From JAWLBW01 sp041687475 (GTDB lineage: Bacteria > J088 > JAWLBW01), in contig JAWLBW010000083.1 in the NCBI GenBank assembly GCA_041687475.1, positions 1-15,748 of the forward strand: a stretch of 15,748 nt of DNA, in the 5' to 3' direction. The notes beneath the pieces were generated by a model. The model had not been told where the DNA came from, searched no databases, and saw only the letters and a list, made by a program, of their open reading frames with translations. Positions 8,938 through 15,462 of this stretch are shown here, piece by piece (the stretch's first letter is position 1; the number at the start of each line of letters is the position of its first letter). A program made the position numbers and the translations under genes.

Positions 8938-9992
8938 CAAATCCTCCTGGAAGCGGGCTCAAGCGCACATGCCTGGGGAAGGGTCAGTACGAAGGTCGAG
9001 CCCGTTTCACCGGTTTCGGCCAGTTCCAGATTGCCGCCGTGTTCCTGTGCGACACGGTGGGCGATGTACAGCCCGAGACCGGTGCCTTCGCCGACCGGCT
9101 TGGTCGTGAAGAATGGGTCGAAAATGTTTGCGCGATCGGCTTCGGGAATGCCCGGTCCCTGATCGCGAATGAGTATGCGCACGCTGCCGGGCGCGCAGGC
9201 CGTGCTGAGTTCGAGTCTTCCACCCTGCGGCATCACGTCTATGGCGTTGCTCAGCAGGTTGATGAAGAGCTGGTTCAACAGGGTTCGGTTGCCCCTGATC
9301 CGGCAGTCGCCGCAGCCCAGCAGCAGGGCGACCTGAAGGTCTTTCTCGCGCAGCGGTTTGTCGAAAAGCGCCACCACCTCGTTGACCTGCTCGGCCAGCG
9401 ACAGCTCTTCCTGGGGGTCGGTTTCGCCGGGTCGAGAAATGCGCAGGAAATGATTGATGATTTCCTTGCAGACCTTTACCTGGCGAATGATTTTCTCGAC
9501 GTCGGCCAGCTGCTCGGGTTCCGTCAGCGAATCGCTGAGCAACTGGGTCGTGAGCAGGATGGAGCCGAGCGGCGTATTCAGCTGATGCGCGATGCCGCCG
9601 GCCAGCCGCCCGAGGCTGGCCATTTTCTCGGCCTGCACCATCTGCGAGAAAAATTTCCTGAACTCCTGGGCGTCCTTGAGAATGCAGATGATTTCCTGCG
9701 AGGCCTCGGCCACCGGTACGAACGAAGCATTGGTTACCAGGCGCGTGCCGTCGGCAAGCCGGGTTTCGAGCGACTGTTCGTGCATCGTCTGTCCGCCGGC
9801 GGCCAGTTTCCAGGCTTTCTGGAACAAGCCGAGGCTGCCGGGCCAGAGGGCGTTCTCGAGTGGCTTTGCCTCCAGAACGCCGTACATGCGTTCGGCCGCC
9901 GGGTTGGCTTTCAGGATCACGCCGTCGTGGTCGCACACGAATACGGCGTCGGGACATGCGTTCATGTACGCCTGAAAGTGAGTGTCGTTCAT
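8937..9992 (-). CDS. Soluble PAS-domain sensor histidine kinase, 351 aa
   Basis: An N-terminal PAS domain (about 8-110) is followed by a dimerisation/phosphoacceptor helix with His136 (in GGIAHQLNTP) and an ATPase domain with N-box Asn249, G1 DQGPGIP (277-283), F-box FDPFFTTK (291-298) and G2 GTGLGL (303-308). No membrane segment or signal peptide is visible, so it is cytosolic. It could take its input from its own PAS ligand, from a partner such as the nearby H-NOX, or both; stand-alone H-NOX proteins commonly regulate soluble kinases. The ATG at 9992 lacks a clear ribosome binding site and is only four bases after the predicted sigma54 start. Met10 (9965, preceded by AGGCG) is a plausible alternative. 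It overlaps the downstream activator gene by one base. Confidence 0.93.
   Translation of the reverse strand: MNDTHFQAYMNACPDAVFVCDHDGVILKANPAAERMYGVLEAKPLENALWPGSLGLFQKAWKLAAGGQTMHEQSLETRLADGTRLVTNASFVPVAEASQEIICILKDAQEFRKFFSQMVQAEKMASLGRLAGGIAHQLNTPLGSILLTTQLLSDSLTEPEQLADVEKIIRQVKVCKEIINHFLRISRPGETDPQEELSLAEQVNEVVALFDKPLREKDLQVALLLGCGDCRIRGNRTLLNQLFINLLSNAIDVMPQGGRLELSTACAPGSVRILIRDQGPGIPEADRANIFDPFFTTKPVGEGTGLGLYIAHRVAQEHGGNLELAETGETGSTFVLTLPQACALEPASRRI
8943..8948 (-). promoter_or_regulatory. Ribosome binding site deciding the activator start
   Basis: AGGAGG on the minus strand, five bases before the ATG at 8937. It lies inside the end of the kinase gene and favours ATG 8937 over the adjacent TTG at 8940. 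Confidence 0.85.
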
Positions 9993-10006
9993 ACGCGTGT
10001 CACGCT

Positions 10007-10022
10007 AGCTGTTTGCGTGCCA
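10007..10022 (-). promoter_or_regulatory. Sigma54 (-24/-12) promoter of the kinase/activator pair
   Basis: The minus strand reads TGGCACGCAAACAGCT. The -24 box is a perfect TGGCACG; the -12 box is weaker (CAGC in place of TTGC). GG (10021-10020) to GC (10009-10008) is exactly 12 bases. The predicted start is near 9996. This leaves almost no leader for ATG 9992 but 31 bases for the alternative start at 9965. It would make the pair autoregulated. Confidence 0.55.
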
Positions 10023-10064
10023 AGAACGCAAGCTGTTCGAACGCGCGTGTTGGTCGAAATCAAG

Positions 10065-10081
10065 TGTAACGTATCGTCACA
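10065..10081. promoter_or_regulatory. Candidate activator site upstream of the kinase promoter
   Basis: TGTAACGTATCGTCACA is a near-perfect dyad: TGTAACG and CGTCACA match at 6 of 7 positions around TAT. Its centre is about 77 bases upstream of the predicted sigma54 start. It resembles the sites upstream of H-NOX and, more loosely, of the nuclease unit. A CRP/FNR-type site was considered, but its arms are one base too far apart for TGTGA-N6-TCACA. Confidence 0.45.
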
Positions 10082-10119
10082 TAATCGCGCTACATTTGTC
10101 TCTCCATGAAGCAGTACGC

Positions 10120-10788
10120 TCATCCGGGAAAGCCCAGCCAGAGATAGCGAATACTCGAGCCTATGAGAATGAGCCCGGCAACGAGGCGAAAGGCTTTTCC
10201 GTAGCGGCGAAGCCAGGAAGCCAGGAGCGCTGTGGCGGCCAGGGCCGGTACGGTACCGAGTCCGAAGGCGAACAGGGTAGCCGCGCCGCGCAGGGCGCTT
10301 CCCTCGGTCAGGGCGTAGGAAGCCGCGCTGTAAATCAGGCCGCAGGGCAGGAATCCGAGCAATACCCCGAGCTGCAGCGATGACTGCCAACTGTCGCGGC
10401 GCAGCAGGGGTGCGGCCTTTTTGACGATTCCCCCGGTGGGAATGAAGCGCTCCATCCACGCGACGTTACCGGCGAGAAGCGTCACGCCGGTCAGTAGCAT
10501 GAAGGTGCCCCCGAGTATGGTTGCGCCGCTGCGCAGAAGCTCCGAAAAATTTCCGAAGGCGTTTACCAGAGAGCCGGTAAAGCCTACCAGTGCCCCGATC
10601 AGCGAGTAGGTGAACAGACGGCCCACATGATAGGCAATGCTGCGCGCAAGCGGAGAAGAGCCCTGGCGTCCGGGCAGGGCCACGCCGGCGGCAAAGCCCC
10701 CGCACATACCGGGGCAATGCGACAGGCTGCCGATGAAGCCGAAGGTGAACGCGGCGGCGACACCGAACTCAGGGAACGCTGATGCCAT
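10120..10788 (-). CDS. TauE/SafE-family (UreH-like) inner-membrane protein with HCxGMCGG and LPCG motifs, 222 aa
   Basis: A polytopic membrane protein of about six segments. The first helix carries SHCPGMCGG (23-31) and a later helix carries GFLPCGLIY (145-153). This paired-cysteine pattern marks the 'sulfite exporter TauE/SafE' subgroup commonly found beside cbb3 oxidase assembly and copper-handling genes; its actual substrate is not established. The ATG at 10788 overlaps the end of the FixH-like gene by 20 bases, so the two are translationally linked. No terminator is seen in the 127 bases before the kinase gene, so read-through into the regulatory pair is possible. A metal-handling or cytochrome-oxidase-maturation role is inferred from family and neighbour. 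Confidence 0.85.
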   Translation of the reverse strand: MASAFPEFGVAAAFTFGFIGSLSHCPGMCGGFAAGVALPGRQGSSPLARSIAYHVGRLFTYSLIGALVGFTGSLVNAFGNFSELLRSGATILGGTFMLLTGVTLLAGNVAWMERFIPTGGIVKKAAPLLRRDSWQSSLQLGVLLGFLPCGLIYSAASYALTEGSALRGAATLFAFGLGTVPALAATALLASWLRRYGKAFRLVAGLILIGSSIRYLWLGFPG

Positions 10789-11158
10789 CGTGCCTGACGC
10801 TCCACGTTTCGGCGCCGTCGTCGGCGGCGATGTCGATGTACCAGGGGCCGCTCATCGTAAAGACCAACTCGCCCCGCCAGTGGCCGGGTGATACGGGCTC
10901 GAGCGTGACCGGGGCCACGTTCATGGGCATGCCCGGCATGTCGACCGAGGCCTGTACGCTCTCAATATCGCCGGCAGGCTCGATGCGCACGTCGACCGGA
11001 ATCGACTGCAGCTTTTCTGGCGTGCGCCCGAGGGTCGTCGACACCGTGCCGGCGCCGTGGACGGCTTCGAAAGTCACGGCTGCTTTGCTTTCGGGCGCGT
11101 TCGGGCGCGTACAGGCCGAAAGCGCAACAGCGATAAGCAGGATCATCCTGATGGTCAT
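10769..11158 (-). CDS. FixH/YtkA-like lipoprotein, 129 aa
   Basis: The N-terminus is a lipoprotein signal: MTIRM, a hydrophobic stretch and lipobox ALSA-C with Cys16 as lipidation site. The mature part is an all-beta FixH/YtkA-like domain with a methionine-rich MPGMPM loop (74-79), a typical spot for periplasmic copper binding, and a closing GPWYIDI strand. The ATG at 11158 follows a G-rich run (GGGGGG); longer in-frame starts inside the upstream nuclease gene lack the signal. It begins 20 bases after that gene ends and overlaps the TauE/SafE gene downstream. Likely a periplasmic copper or oxidase-assembly factor anchored in a membrane; no ccoNOP or copper ATPase is in the window to confirm this. 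Confidence 0.78.
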   Translation of the reverse strand: MTIRMILLIAVALSACTRPNAPESKAAVTFEAVHGAGTVSTTLGRTPEKLQSIPVDVRIEPAGDIESVQASVDMPGMPMNVAPVTLEPVSPGHWRGELVFTMSGPWYIDIAADDGAETWSVRHDGISVP

Positions 11159-11178
11159 GCCGAGATTCCCCCCTGTGT

Positions 11179-12552
11179 TCAGGTTCTCCGTTCCAGTGCG
11201 TAGGTCGCGTTCAGGCGGGCGGCCCGGCATTCGACGCCGGGAAAGCGAGACTCGGCCGCGTGAACGAGTCCGGATACCGCACTCCGTTCGCCGTGGTTGA
11301 AGATAATGGTGCGCGGCCGTTCGGCGCCGGCCAGCCATTCGAGAATGCCTTCCTGGTCGGGATGCGCCGAGAAGGTCGAAAGGGTCGAGACCTCGAGGCG
11401 CAGTGATACCGGACGACCGAAGATCTTTACCTCGTCGGCGCCGTCGGCGATGGTGCGGCCGCGGGTGCCGACCGCCTGATAGCCGCCGAGTATGAGGGCG
11501 TCGTTTTCGTTCTGCGCGCGGGCGACCAGGTGGTGCAGAATACGTCCGCCGACCATCATGCCCGAGGCCGAAATGATAACCATGGGGCCGCTCTTGTCGT
11601 TGAGCTCCTTCGACTCGGCCACGCCGGCGATAACCGTCGTATGGCGGGTGGCGGCTTCGAGCAGGCGCCTGCCGTCTTCGCTGAGATCGTCAAGGGCGTT
11701 GCGGGTGATTTCCAGCGCCTTGGCGGCCATCGGGCTGTCGAGATAGACCGGCACCCGGGGCAGGCGACCATCGCGGAAGAGCACCTCGAGCGCCACCATG
11801 AGTTCCTGCGCCCGCCCCACGGCAAAGGCGGGAATCAGCGCCGTGCCGCGTCGCTGCAGAACAGGACGCAGGGTTTCGCACAGTTCGTCGGTCGGCGAAA
11901 GCGACGGGTGGCGCCGATCGCCGTAGGTCGATTCGCAGACGATCAGGTCGGCTTCGGGGCGAGGCGGAAGGTCGCCGAAAAGCAGGTGTTCGCCGCGGCC
12001 CAGATCGCCGGAGAAGAGCAGGCTGCCCGACGCGGTCTCGAGGCGAACGTGCGACGAGCCCACAATGTGTTCGGCCTTGTGAAACGTGCATTCGATGCCG
12101 TCGATGGAGAAGGCCTCGCCGTAGGCCCGTCTACGTACCAGGCGCAGCGCCTCTTCGGCGTCGGCGGTGGTATAGAGGGGCAGGGCGGGCCGATGTTTGG
12201 TGTAGCCGTGACGGTTACGGAACTCGGCCTCTTCTTCCTGAAGATGCGCGGCGTCGAGCAGCAGCACCTCGAGCAGGTCGGCCGTGCCTTCGCTGCAGTC
12301 GATGCGTCCCCGGAATCCCTTCTTCACCAACAGGGGAAGTGCGCCCGAGTGGTCGAGGTGAGCATGGGTCAGCAGTACGCCGCTCAGGTTTTCGGGGTTG
12401 AAGGTGAACGGGTTCCAGTTGCGCTCGCGATCGACCTTGAGTCCCTGGAACAGGCCGCAATCGACCAGCAGGCGTGTGTTGCCGTCGGTCACAAGCGTGC
12501 GGCTACCGGTTACAATGCCGGCCGAACCATGAAAGGTAAGCGTGGTCTGCAT
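11179..12552 (-). CDS. Beta-CASP metallo-beta-lactamase-fold nuclease (CPSF/RNase-like), 457 aa
   Basis: A two-metal MBL-fold hydrolase. The HxHxDH motif is at 63-68 (THAHLDH), followed by His162 (AEHIVGSS) and Asp183 (SGDLGR). The beta-CASP insert follows with ESTYGDR (207-213), the SASGMMVGGR block (328-337) with His340 nearby, and FSAHPDQ (His397). This set is typical of prokaryotic CPSF-like RNA endo/exonucleases, so the protein is likely a cytosolic RNA-processing or decay enzyme. The start is ATG 12552, with AAGGA six bases upstream; the longer open frame to 12849 runs into the DUF2249 gene and is rejected. It is first in a unit with the FixH-like and TauE/SafE genes and lies 19 bases from a predicted sigma54 start site. 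A nuclease leading a redox/copper unit is unusual. Confidence 0.92.
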   Translation of the reverse strand: MQTTLTFHGSAGIVTGSRTLVTDGNTRLLVDCGLFQGLKVDRERNWNPFTFNPENLSGVLLTHAHLDHSGALPLLVKKGFRGRIDCSEGTADLLEVLLLDAAHLQEEEAEFRNRHGYTKHRPALPLYTTADAEEALRLVRRRAYGEAFSIDGIECTFHKAEHIVGSSHVRLETASGSLLFSGDLGRGEHLLFGDLPPRPEADLIVCESTYGDRRHPSLSPTDELCETLRPVLQRRGTALIPAFAVGRAQELMVALEVLFRDGRLPRVPVYLDSPMAAKALEITRNALDDLSEDGRRLLEAATRHTTVIAGVAESKELNDKSGPMVIISASGMMVGGRILHHLVARAQNENDALILGGYQAVGTRGRTIADGADEVKIFGRPVSLRLEVSTLSTFSAHPDQEGILEWLAGAERPRTIIFNHGERSAVSGLVHAAESRFPGVECRAARLNATYALERRT

Positions 12553-12581
12553 GTTCGTCCTTGTCTGTACGGAAGAGATAT

Positions 12582-12597
12582 AGCAAAAGGCGTGCCG
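12582..12597 (-). promoter_or_regulatory. Sigma54 (-24/-12) promoter of the nuclease/FixH/TauE unit
   Basis: The minus strand reads CGGCACGCCTTTTGCT: -24 GGCACG, -12 TTGCT, with GG (12596-12595) to GC (12584-12583) exactly 12 bases. It is the best match of the three in the window. The predicted start near 12571 gives a 19-base leader carrying AAGGA before ATG 12552. Confidence 0.8.
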
Positions 12598-12688
12598 CGT
12601 CATACGAACGATGCGCGCCGCTCTGAGGCGTCGCGGCGCGGAGGAACCCGTCTCGGCAGAAATGCGGAAGCTTCGAAACGATGCGGGT

Positions 12689-12705
12689 TGTCGTGATTCG
12701 TTACG
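12689..12705. promoter_or_regulatory. Weak candidate activator site upstream of the nuclease promoter
   Basis: The minus strand reads CGTAACGAATCACGACA, matching the kinase-upstream site at about 12 of 17 positions, though its dyad symmetry is poor. The centre is about 126 bases upstream of the predicted start, close to the 122 bases at H-NOX. It overlaps the stop codon of the DUF2249 gene. Confidence 0.25.
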
Positions 12706-13024
12706 CTTCCGGGGGGCGCAGAATGGAAACGCGCCAATGGTCGGGGCCGACGTGGGTGGCGGCCAGGGCCAGGCCGCGACGCTCGAGCTTGCGTATGAGC
12801 GGCAGCGGCTCGAACAGCGCGTGCAGAAACAACGTCTGGCCGGGTTCAAGTTGCCTCACGCAGCTCATGATGGCCGAATAGGGCTCGCCTCCGGCGCGCA
12901 GAAGCTCGCGCACGTCGAGGTGAAACGAATGCGCGCTTTCGGCTTTGAAGGAAGCGAGCTCGGGAAGGTTGTCGGGTTGCATCTGACGAATATCATACCC
13001 CGTGAAAGGTACCTTTTCTATCAT
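12701..13024 (-). CDS. DUF2249 small protein, 107 aa
   Basis: The DUF2249 (TusA-like alpha/beta) pattern is visible: LDVRELLRAGG (36-46), then AIMSCVRQLEPGQTLFLHALFEPLPLI and a C-terminal HWRVSILR. The family is small and cytosolic, and it often lies beside denitrification, nitric oxide and NnrS genes; its biochemical role is not settled. The start is uncertain. ATG 13024 leaves six bases to the divergent NnrS-like start; ATG 12982 (Met15) would shorten it to 93 aa and open a 48-base spacer. Neither has a good ribosome binding site. The stop at 12701 is 148 bases before the nuclease start, and that stretch holds the sigma54 element. Confidence 0.82.
   Translation of the reverse strand: MIEKVPFTGYDIRQMQPDNLPELASFKAESAHSFHLDVRELLRAGGEPYSAIMSCVRQLEPGQTLFLHALFEPLPLIRKLERRGLALAATHVGPDHWRVSILRPPEA
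12969..12996 (+). promoter_or_regulatory. Possible sigma70-type promoter for the NnrS-like gene
   Basis: TTGTCG (12969-12974), a 16-base spacer and TATCAT (12991-12996). The -10 is a 5/6 match and the -35 a 4/6 match. It would start near 13003, about 28 bases before the ATG, but it lies inside the DUF2249 coding region. No sigma54 or FNR-type box is seen for this gene. Confidence 0.3.
13005..13016. promoter_or_regulatory. 12-bp perfect palindrome at the divergent DUF2249/NnrS start
   Basis: AAAGGTACCTTT lies between the possible -10 of the NnrS-like gene and its ATG, and over the first codons of DUF2249 if that gene starts at 13024. It could be an operator for a dimeric regulator; there is no other support. 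Confidence 0.25.
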
Positions 13025-13030
13025 TCTTGC

Positions 13031-14302
13031 ATGGAGATTGAAAAGGAAAGGCTCCGGCGGTTTTTTCGCGACCCGCTTCGCGTATCGGGGGGGCTGGCTG
13101 TTTTCTTTCTCGTCGCGCCCGGATCGTTTGCGGGGTTCACGCTGCTGCTGGCCCATGCCGGGCTTACCGGCGCGTCGTTCCAGGTGCCGGCGTCGATACA
13201 TGCCGCCGCCCAGTTGATGGGTTTTTTCATTCTGCTCATCTGGGGCTTTCTGGTGCATGGCTTTCCGGGCATTCTCGGCAGTCGGCACGAAACGACACAG
13301 GGGGTTACGGCACGGCTTACCGTGGTGGGCGCAGCCGTGCTGGCACTGTGGCTGTCGGCGGCATTCGGCCTTCCGGCGTGGACGCTGGATGGGGCGCTCG
13401 TGCTCGGCGCGGCAGCGTCTGTCGACATTACCTGGCGCTTCGGCCAGACTCTGAGATTCGCCGGGCGCCGCCGTCGTCGCACGCCGCTTCCGTTTCTCTA
13501 TCTCGGCCTGCTCGTGGTGCCCCTGTACTGGGGCGCGTTGTTTCTGCAACTGCGCGGGGGCGCACGTTTACCCGCCGCCGATCTGCTGTTGCTCGGTGCG
13601 GTAATACCCATTATTCTCTCGATGGGATATCGCATGTTGCCCTCGCTGGGCGGCTTTCGGCAACCGCGGCAACGGGCGTTCGTTGCAGCCGCATGGGTAT
13701 GGGGAATCGGGCTGCTCGCCTGGACCGGCGAGTTCTTCCTTCCCCTTGATGGTTATTGGGCCAGGGGCCTGTTTGCGATAGCCGCGATGTTGTTCTTTTT
13801 CTCGATGCGCATGGGCGAGCCTTTGCGCGAGGGGCGAAAGCGAGCGGGCGACGCCACCGACCGTCCGCTGCGGGGGTTCGTGCGACTCGGCTATGCCTGG
13901 CTGGTTGTCGGAACCATGGTAGGGTTCCTGAATTCCCTGGGGGCGTTGCCGGGAATCGGCTACTATTGGGATGATGCCGGCCGCCACGCCCTGGCGCTCG
14001 GGTTCGCGCTCTTTGTTACGGCAGGCATCACGCAACGTACCTTTCCCACTTTTCTCAGGGGGCGCGCGGTATCGCAGCGCGTGGCGTGGGCCACCTGCGG
14101 CATGCTCGTCGCCGGACTCGGGCTGCGCATGTTTTCCGAGCCGTTTCTGCCGGCGTCACAGCCGGCGGTCGGCCTGTCGGCTTTCATGTTGTACACTGGT
14201 ATTCTGATGTACGGCTGGAATCTGGTGTACGGTATGGTGCCGGGCCGATCCGGCGAGCATCCGGAGAGCGTGCAAGGCGGTCGCCGGGTGCGTACCATGT
14301 AG
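13031..14302 (+). CDS. NnrS-like multi-pass membrane protein, 423 aa
   Basis: About twelve hydrophobic segments with histidines placed as in NnrS. His57 lies in SIHAAAQLMGFFILLIWGFLV, matching the family's His-then-GF helix, and His319 in RHALALGFALFVTAGITQR matches the family's HALTxGxxGxMxxGMxxR-type motif. NnrS proteins are heme- and copper-containing membrane proteins that protect cells from nitric oxide stress. The N-terminus (MEIEKERLRRFFRDP) is cytosolic and basic. The ATG at 13031 is the first sensible start, though without a clear ribosome binding site; the longer open frame to 12611 overlaps the DUF2249 gene and is rejected. The next membrane gene follows after nine bases, so they form one unit. 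Divergence from typical NnrS is considerable. Confidence 0.72.
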   Translation: MEIEKERLRRFFRDPLRVSGGLAVFFLVAPGSFAGFTLLLAHAGLTGASFQVPASIHAAAQLMGFFILLIWGFLVHGFPGILGSRHETTQGVTARLTVVGAAVLALWLSAAFGLPAWTLDGALVLGAAASVDITWRFGQTLRFAGRRRRRTPLPFLYLGLLVVPLYWGALFLQLRGGARLPAADLLLLGAVIPIILSMGYRMLPSLGGFRQPRQRAFVAAAWVWGIGLLAWTGEFFLPLDGYWARGLFAIAAMLFFFSMRMGEPLREGRKRAGDATDRPLRGFVRLGYAWLVVGTMVGFLNSLGALPGIGYYWDDAGRHALALGFALFVTAGITQRTFPTFLRGRAVSQRVAWATCGMLVAGLGLRMFSEPFLPASQPAVGLSAFMLYTGILMYGWNLVYGMVPGRSGEHPESVQGGRRVRTM

Positions 14303-14311
14303 ACGTTTCCC

Positions 14312-15388
14312 ATGCATCATCTGCGACCCTTCCTCTACACCGCCGTCGGTTTTCTCGCCCTGACCGTTCTTTTCGGCCTTGGACTTCGCTGGAATTTCGT
14401 GACCGGCTGGTTCAGCGAGCGGGACGGCGTCTTTACCTACATGCGCCACGCCCACTCGCATGCCGGGTATTACGGCGTACTCTTTCTCGCGCTCTGGGCC
14501 ACCATGCGCGGCGAAGGGGTGGTGGCTCTGTCGCGCCCGGTGCTCGGGGTCTATGTCGTGTCGGCGCTGGCTGCTTCGGTGCTGTTCGTCTTCTACGGCT
14601 ACAATCTCGCCACCATCGTATTGTCGACGATTGTTCTGCTTTTCTGGCTGGTGGCGGCCTGGCGCCTTATTCGCCGGAGAACGCTGGAGTCGTGGCTCGA
14701 CGCGGCGCCGTGGGGCGTACTCATCGGGGCGGCGCTGATTCCACCCGTGGCGGTGCTTACCCCGCGTAATCCGGGGCTTGCCTCGTCGCTGGCGCATCTT
14801 TTTCTGACGGTCATGCTGCTGGGAACCTTCATTCCGGCGGCCTGGGCTTCGCTCAGGTGTACGCGAGGCGTGCCCGTGCTGCTCTTTTATTTCTTCGTGC
14901 TCGGGGCGTCGCTGCAGATTGCCTTTCCCGAAGAGAGCGGCGATCTGGGGCTGTTGTTTCTCGCCGGCTATGCTTTCGGCGTGGTGGTGGTGGCGCTACG
15001 CAACCTCATGCGCTGGTATGTGCGCCTTTATTGGCTACTGTTCGCCGGCGCATTGGCCGCCAGTGTGTTTCTGCCGATCATGCAGGGGTACGGGGCGCGC
15101 ATTGCCGGCGTTCACTTCATCATTCTCGGGCCGGTACTGACTTCGTTTTCGGCCGCTTTCGGCGCGGGAGCCACGACAGTGGGCCGCTGGTTGTCGCCCC
15201 TGTACCATTTCCTGCTCAATCTGATGGTCGTGGCCATTCTGGCCGGCGGCTACCTGCCCGTCGCCGATCCGGGTGCTTTCACGGCATGGGTTTCGACTGC
15301 CTTCGTGGTGGTGCTGCTGGTCATTTCGGGCGCAAGCATCGTCGGAGCCGGCAAGACCGAAGCCGTCGAACCGGCCCCGGGTGCCTGA
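14312..15388 (+). CDS. His-rich polytopic membrane protein (possible NnrS- or heme-copper-oxidase-like), 358 aa
   Basis: I do not recognise this family firmly. The protein has roughly ten to eleven hydrophobic helices and begins MHHLRPFLYT. A HAHSHAGYYG motif (46, 48, 50) sits at the start of a helix, and further intramembrane-edge histidines are His162 (SLAHLFLTVMLLG), His268 (GVHFIILGPVLTSF) and His299. Histidines followed by small-residue helices recall heme/copper ligands in NnrS and in subunit I of cbb3/NO reductases, which often show an H-x-H near the first ligand helix. It lies nine bases after the NnrS-like gene and is surely co-transcribed. No promoter or terminator stands between them. 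Confidence 0.6.
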   Translation: MHHLRPFLYTAVGFLALTVLFGLGLRWNFVTGWFSERDGVFTYMRHAHSHAGYYGVLFLALWATMRGEGVVALSRPVLGVYVVSALAASVLFVFYGYNLATIVLSTIVLLFWLVAAWRLIRRRTLESWLDAAPWGVLIGAALIPPVAVLTPRNPGLASSLAHLFLTVMLLGTFIPAAWASLRCTRGVPVLLFYFFVLGASLQIAFPEESGDLGLLFLAGYAFGVVVVALRNLMRWYVRLYWLLFAGALAASVFLPIMQGYGARIAGVHFIILGPVLTSFSAAFGAGATTVGRWLSPLYHFLLNLMVVAILAGGYLPVADPGAFTAWVSTAFVVVLLVISGASIVGAGKTEAVEPAPGA

Positions 15389-15447
15389 ATTCCGGGCGAG
15401 CGGCCTTTCGGCTTTTGCCGGTCGTGATACAGTAAATAGTTTGCACA

Positions 15448-15454
15448 GGGAGAG
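15448..15454 (+). promoter_or_regulatory. Ribosome binding site of the CoA-transferase-family gene
   Basis: GGGAGAG eight bases before the ATG at 15463 supports this start. The 74-base gap after the preceding stop shows no convincing promoter or terminator; GCC-TTTC-GGC followed by TTTT at about 15402-15416 is too weak to call. Confidence 0.6.
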
Positions 15455-15462
15455 TGTGGCGC

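Noticed and set aside
7552..9992. Extra small plus-strand genes opposite the kinase and activator
   Set aside because: Several long plus-strand frames exist, but they are antisense to proteins with complete catalytic motifs and contain no recognisable domains.
10065..10081. CRP/FNR-type operator upstream of the kinase
   Set aside because: The arms resemble TGTGA and TTACA but are separated by seven bases, not six. The FNR core TTGAT-N4-ATCAA is absent. Kept only as a candidate activator dyad.
12553..12849. In-frame upstream extension of the nuclease gene to 12849
   Set aside because: It overlaps DUF2249 in another frame. ATG 12552 has a good ribosome binding site, starts at the first MBL strand and follows the sigma54 element at a sensible distance.
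12611..13030. In-frame upstream extension of the NnrS-like gene to 12611
   Set aside because: It lies antisense over the whole DUF2249 gene and has no membrane or NnrS character; ATG 13031 begins a normal cytosolic N-terminus.
15389..15462. Terminator and promoter between the His-rich membrane gene and the CoA-transferase-family gene
   Set aside because: The only hairpin is 3-4 bp and the AT-rich stretch near 15431-15440 lacks a -35 box at proper spacing; not strong enough to call.
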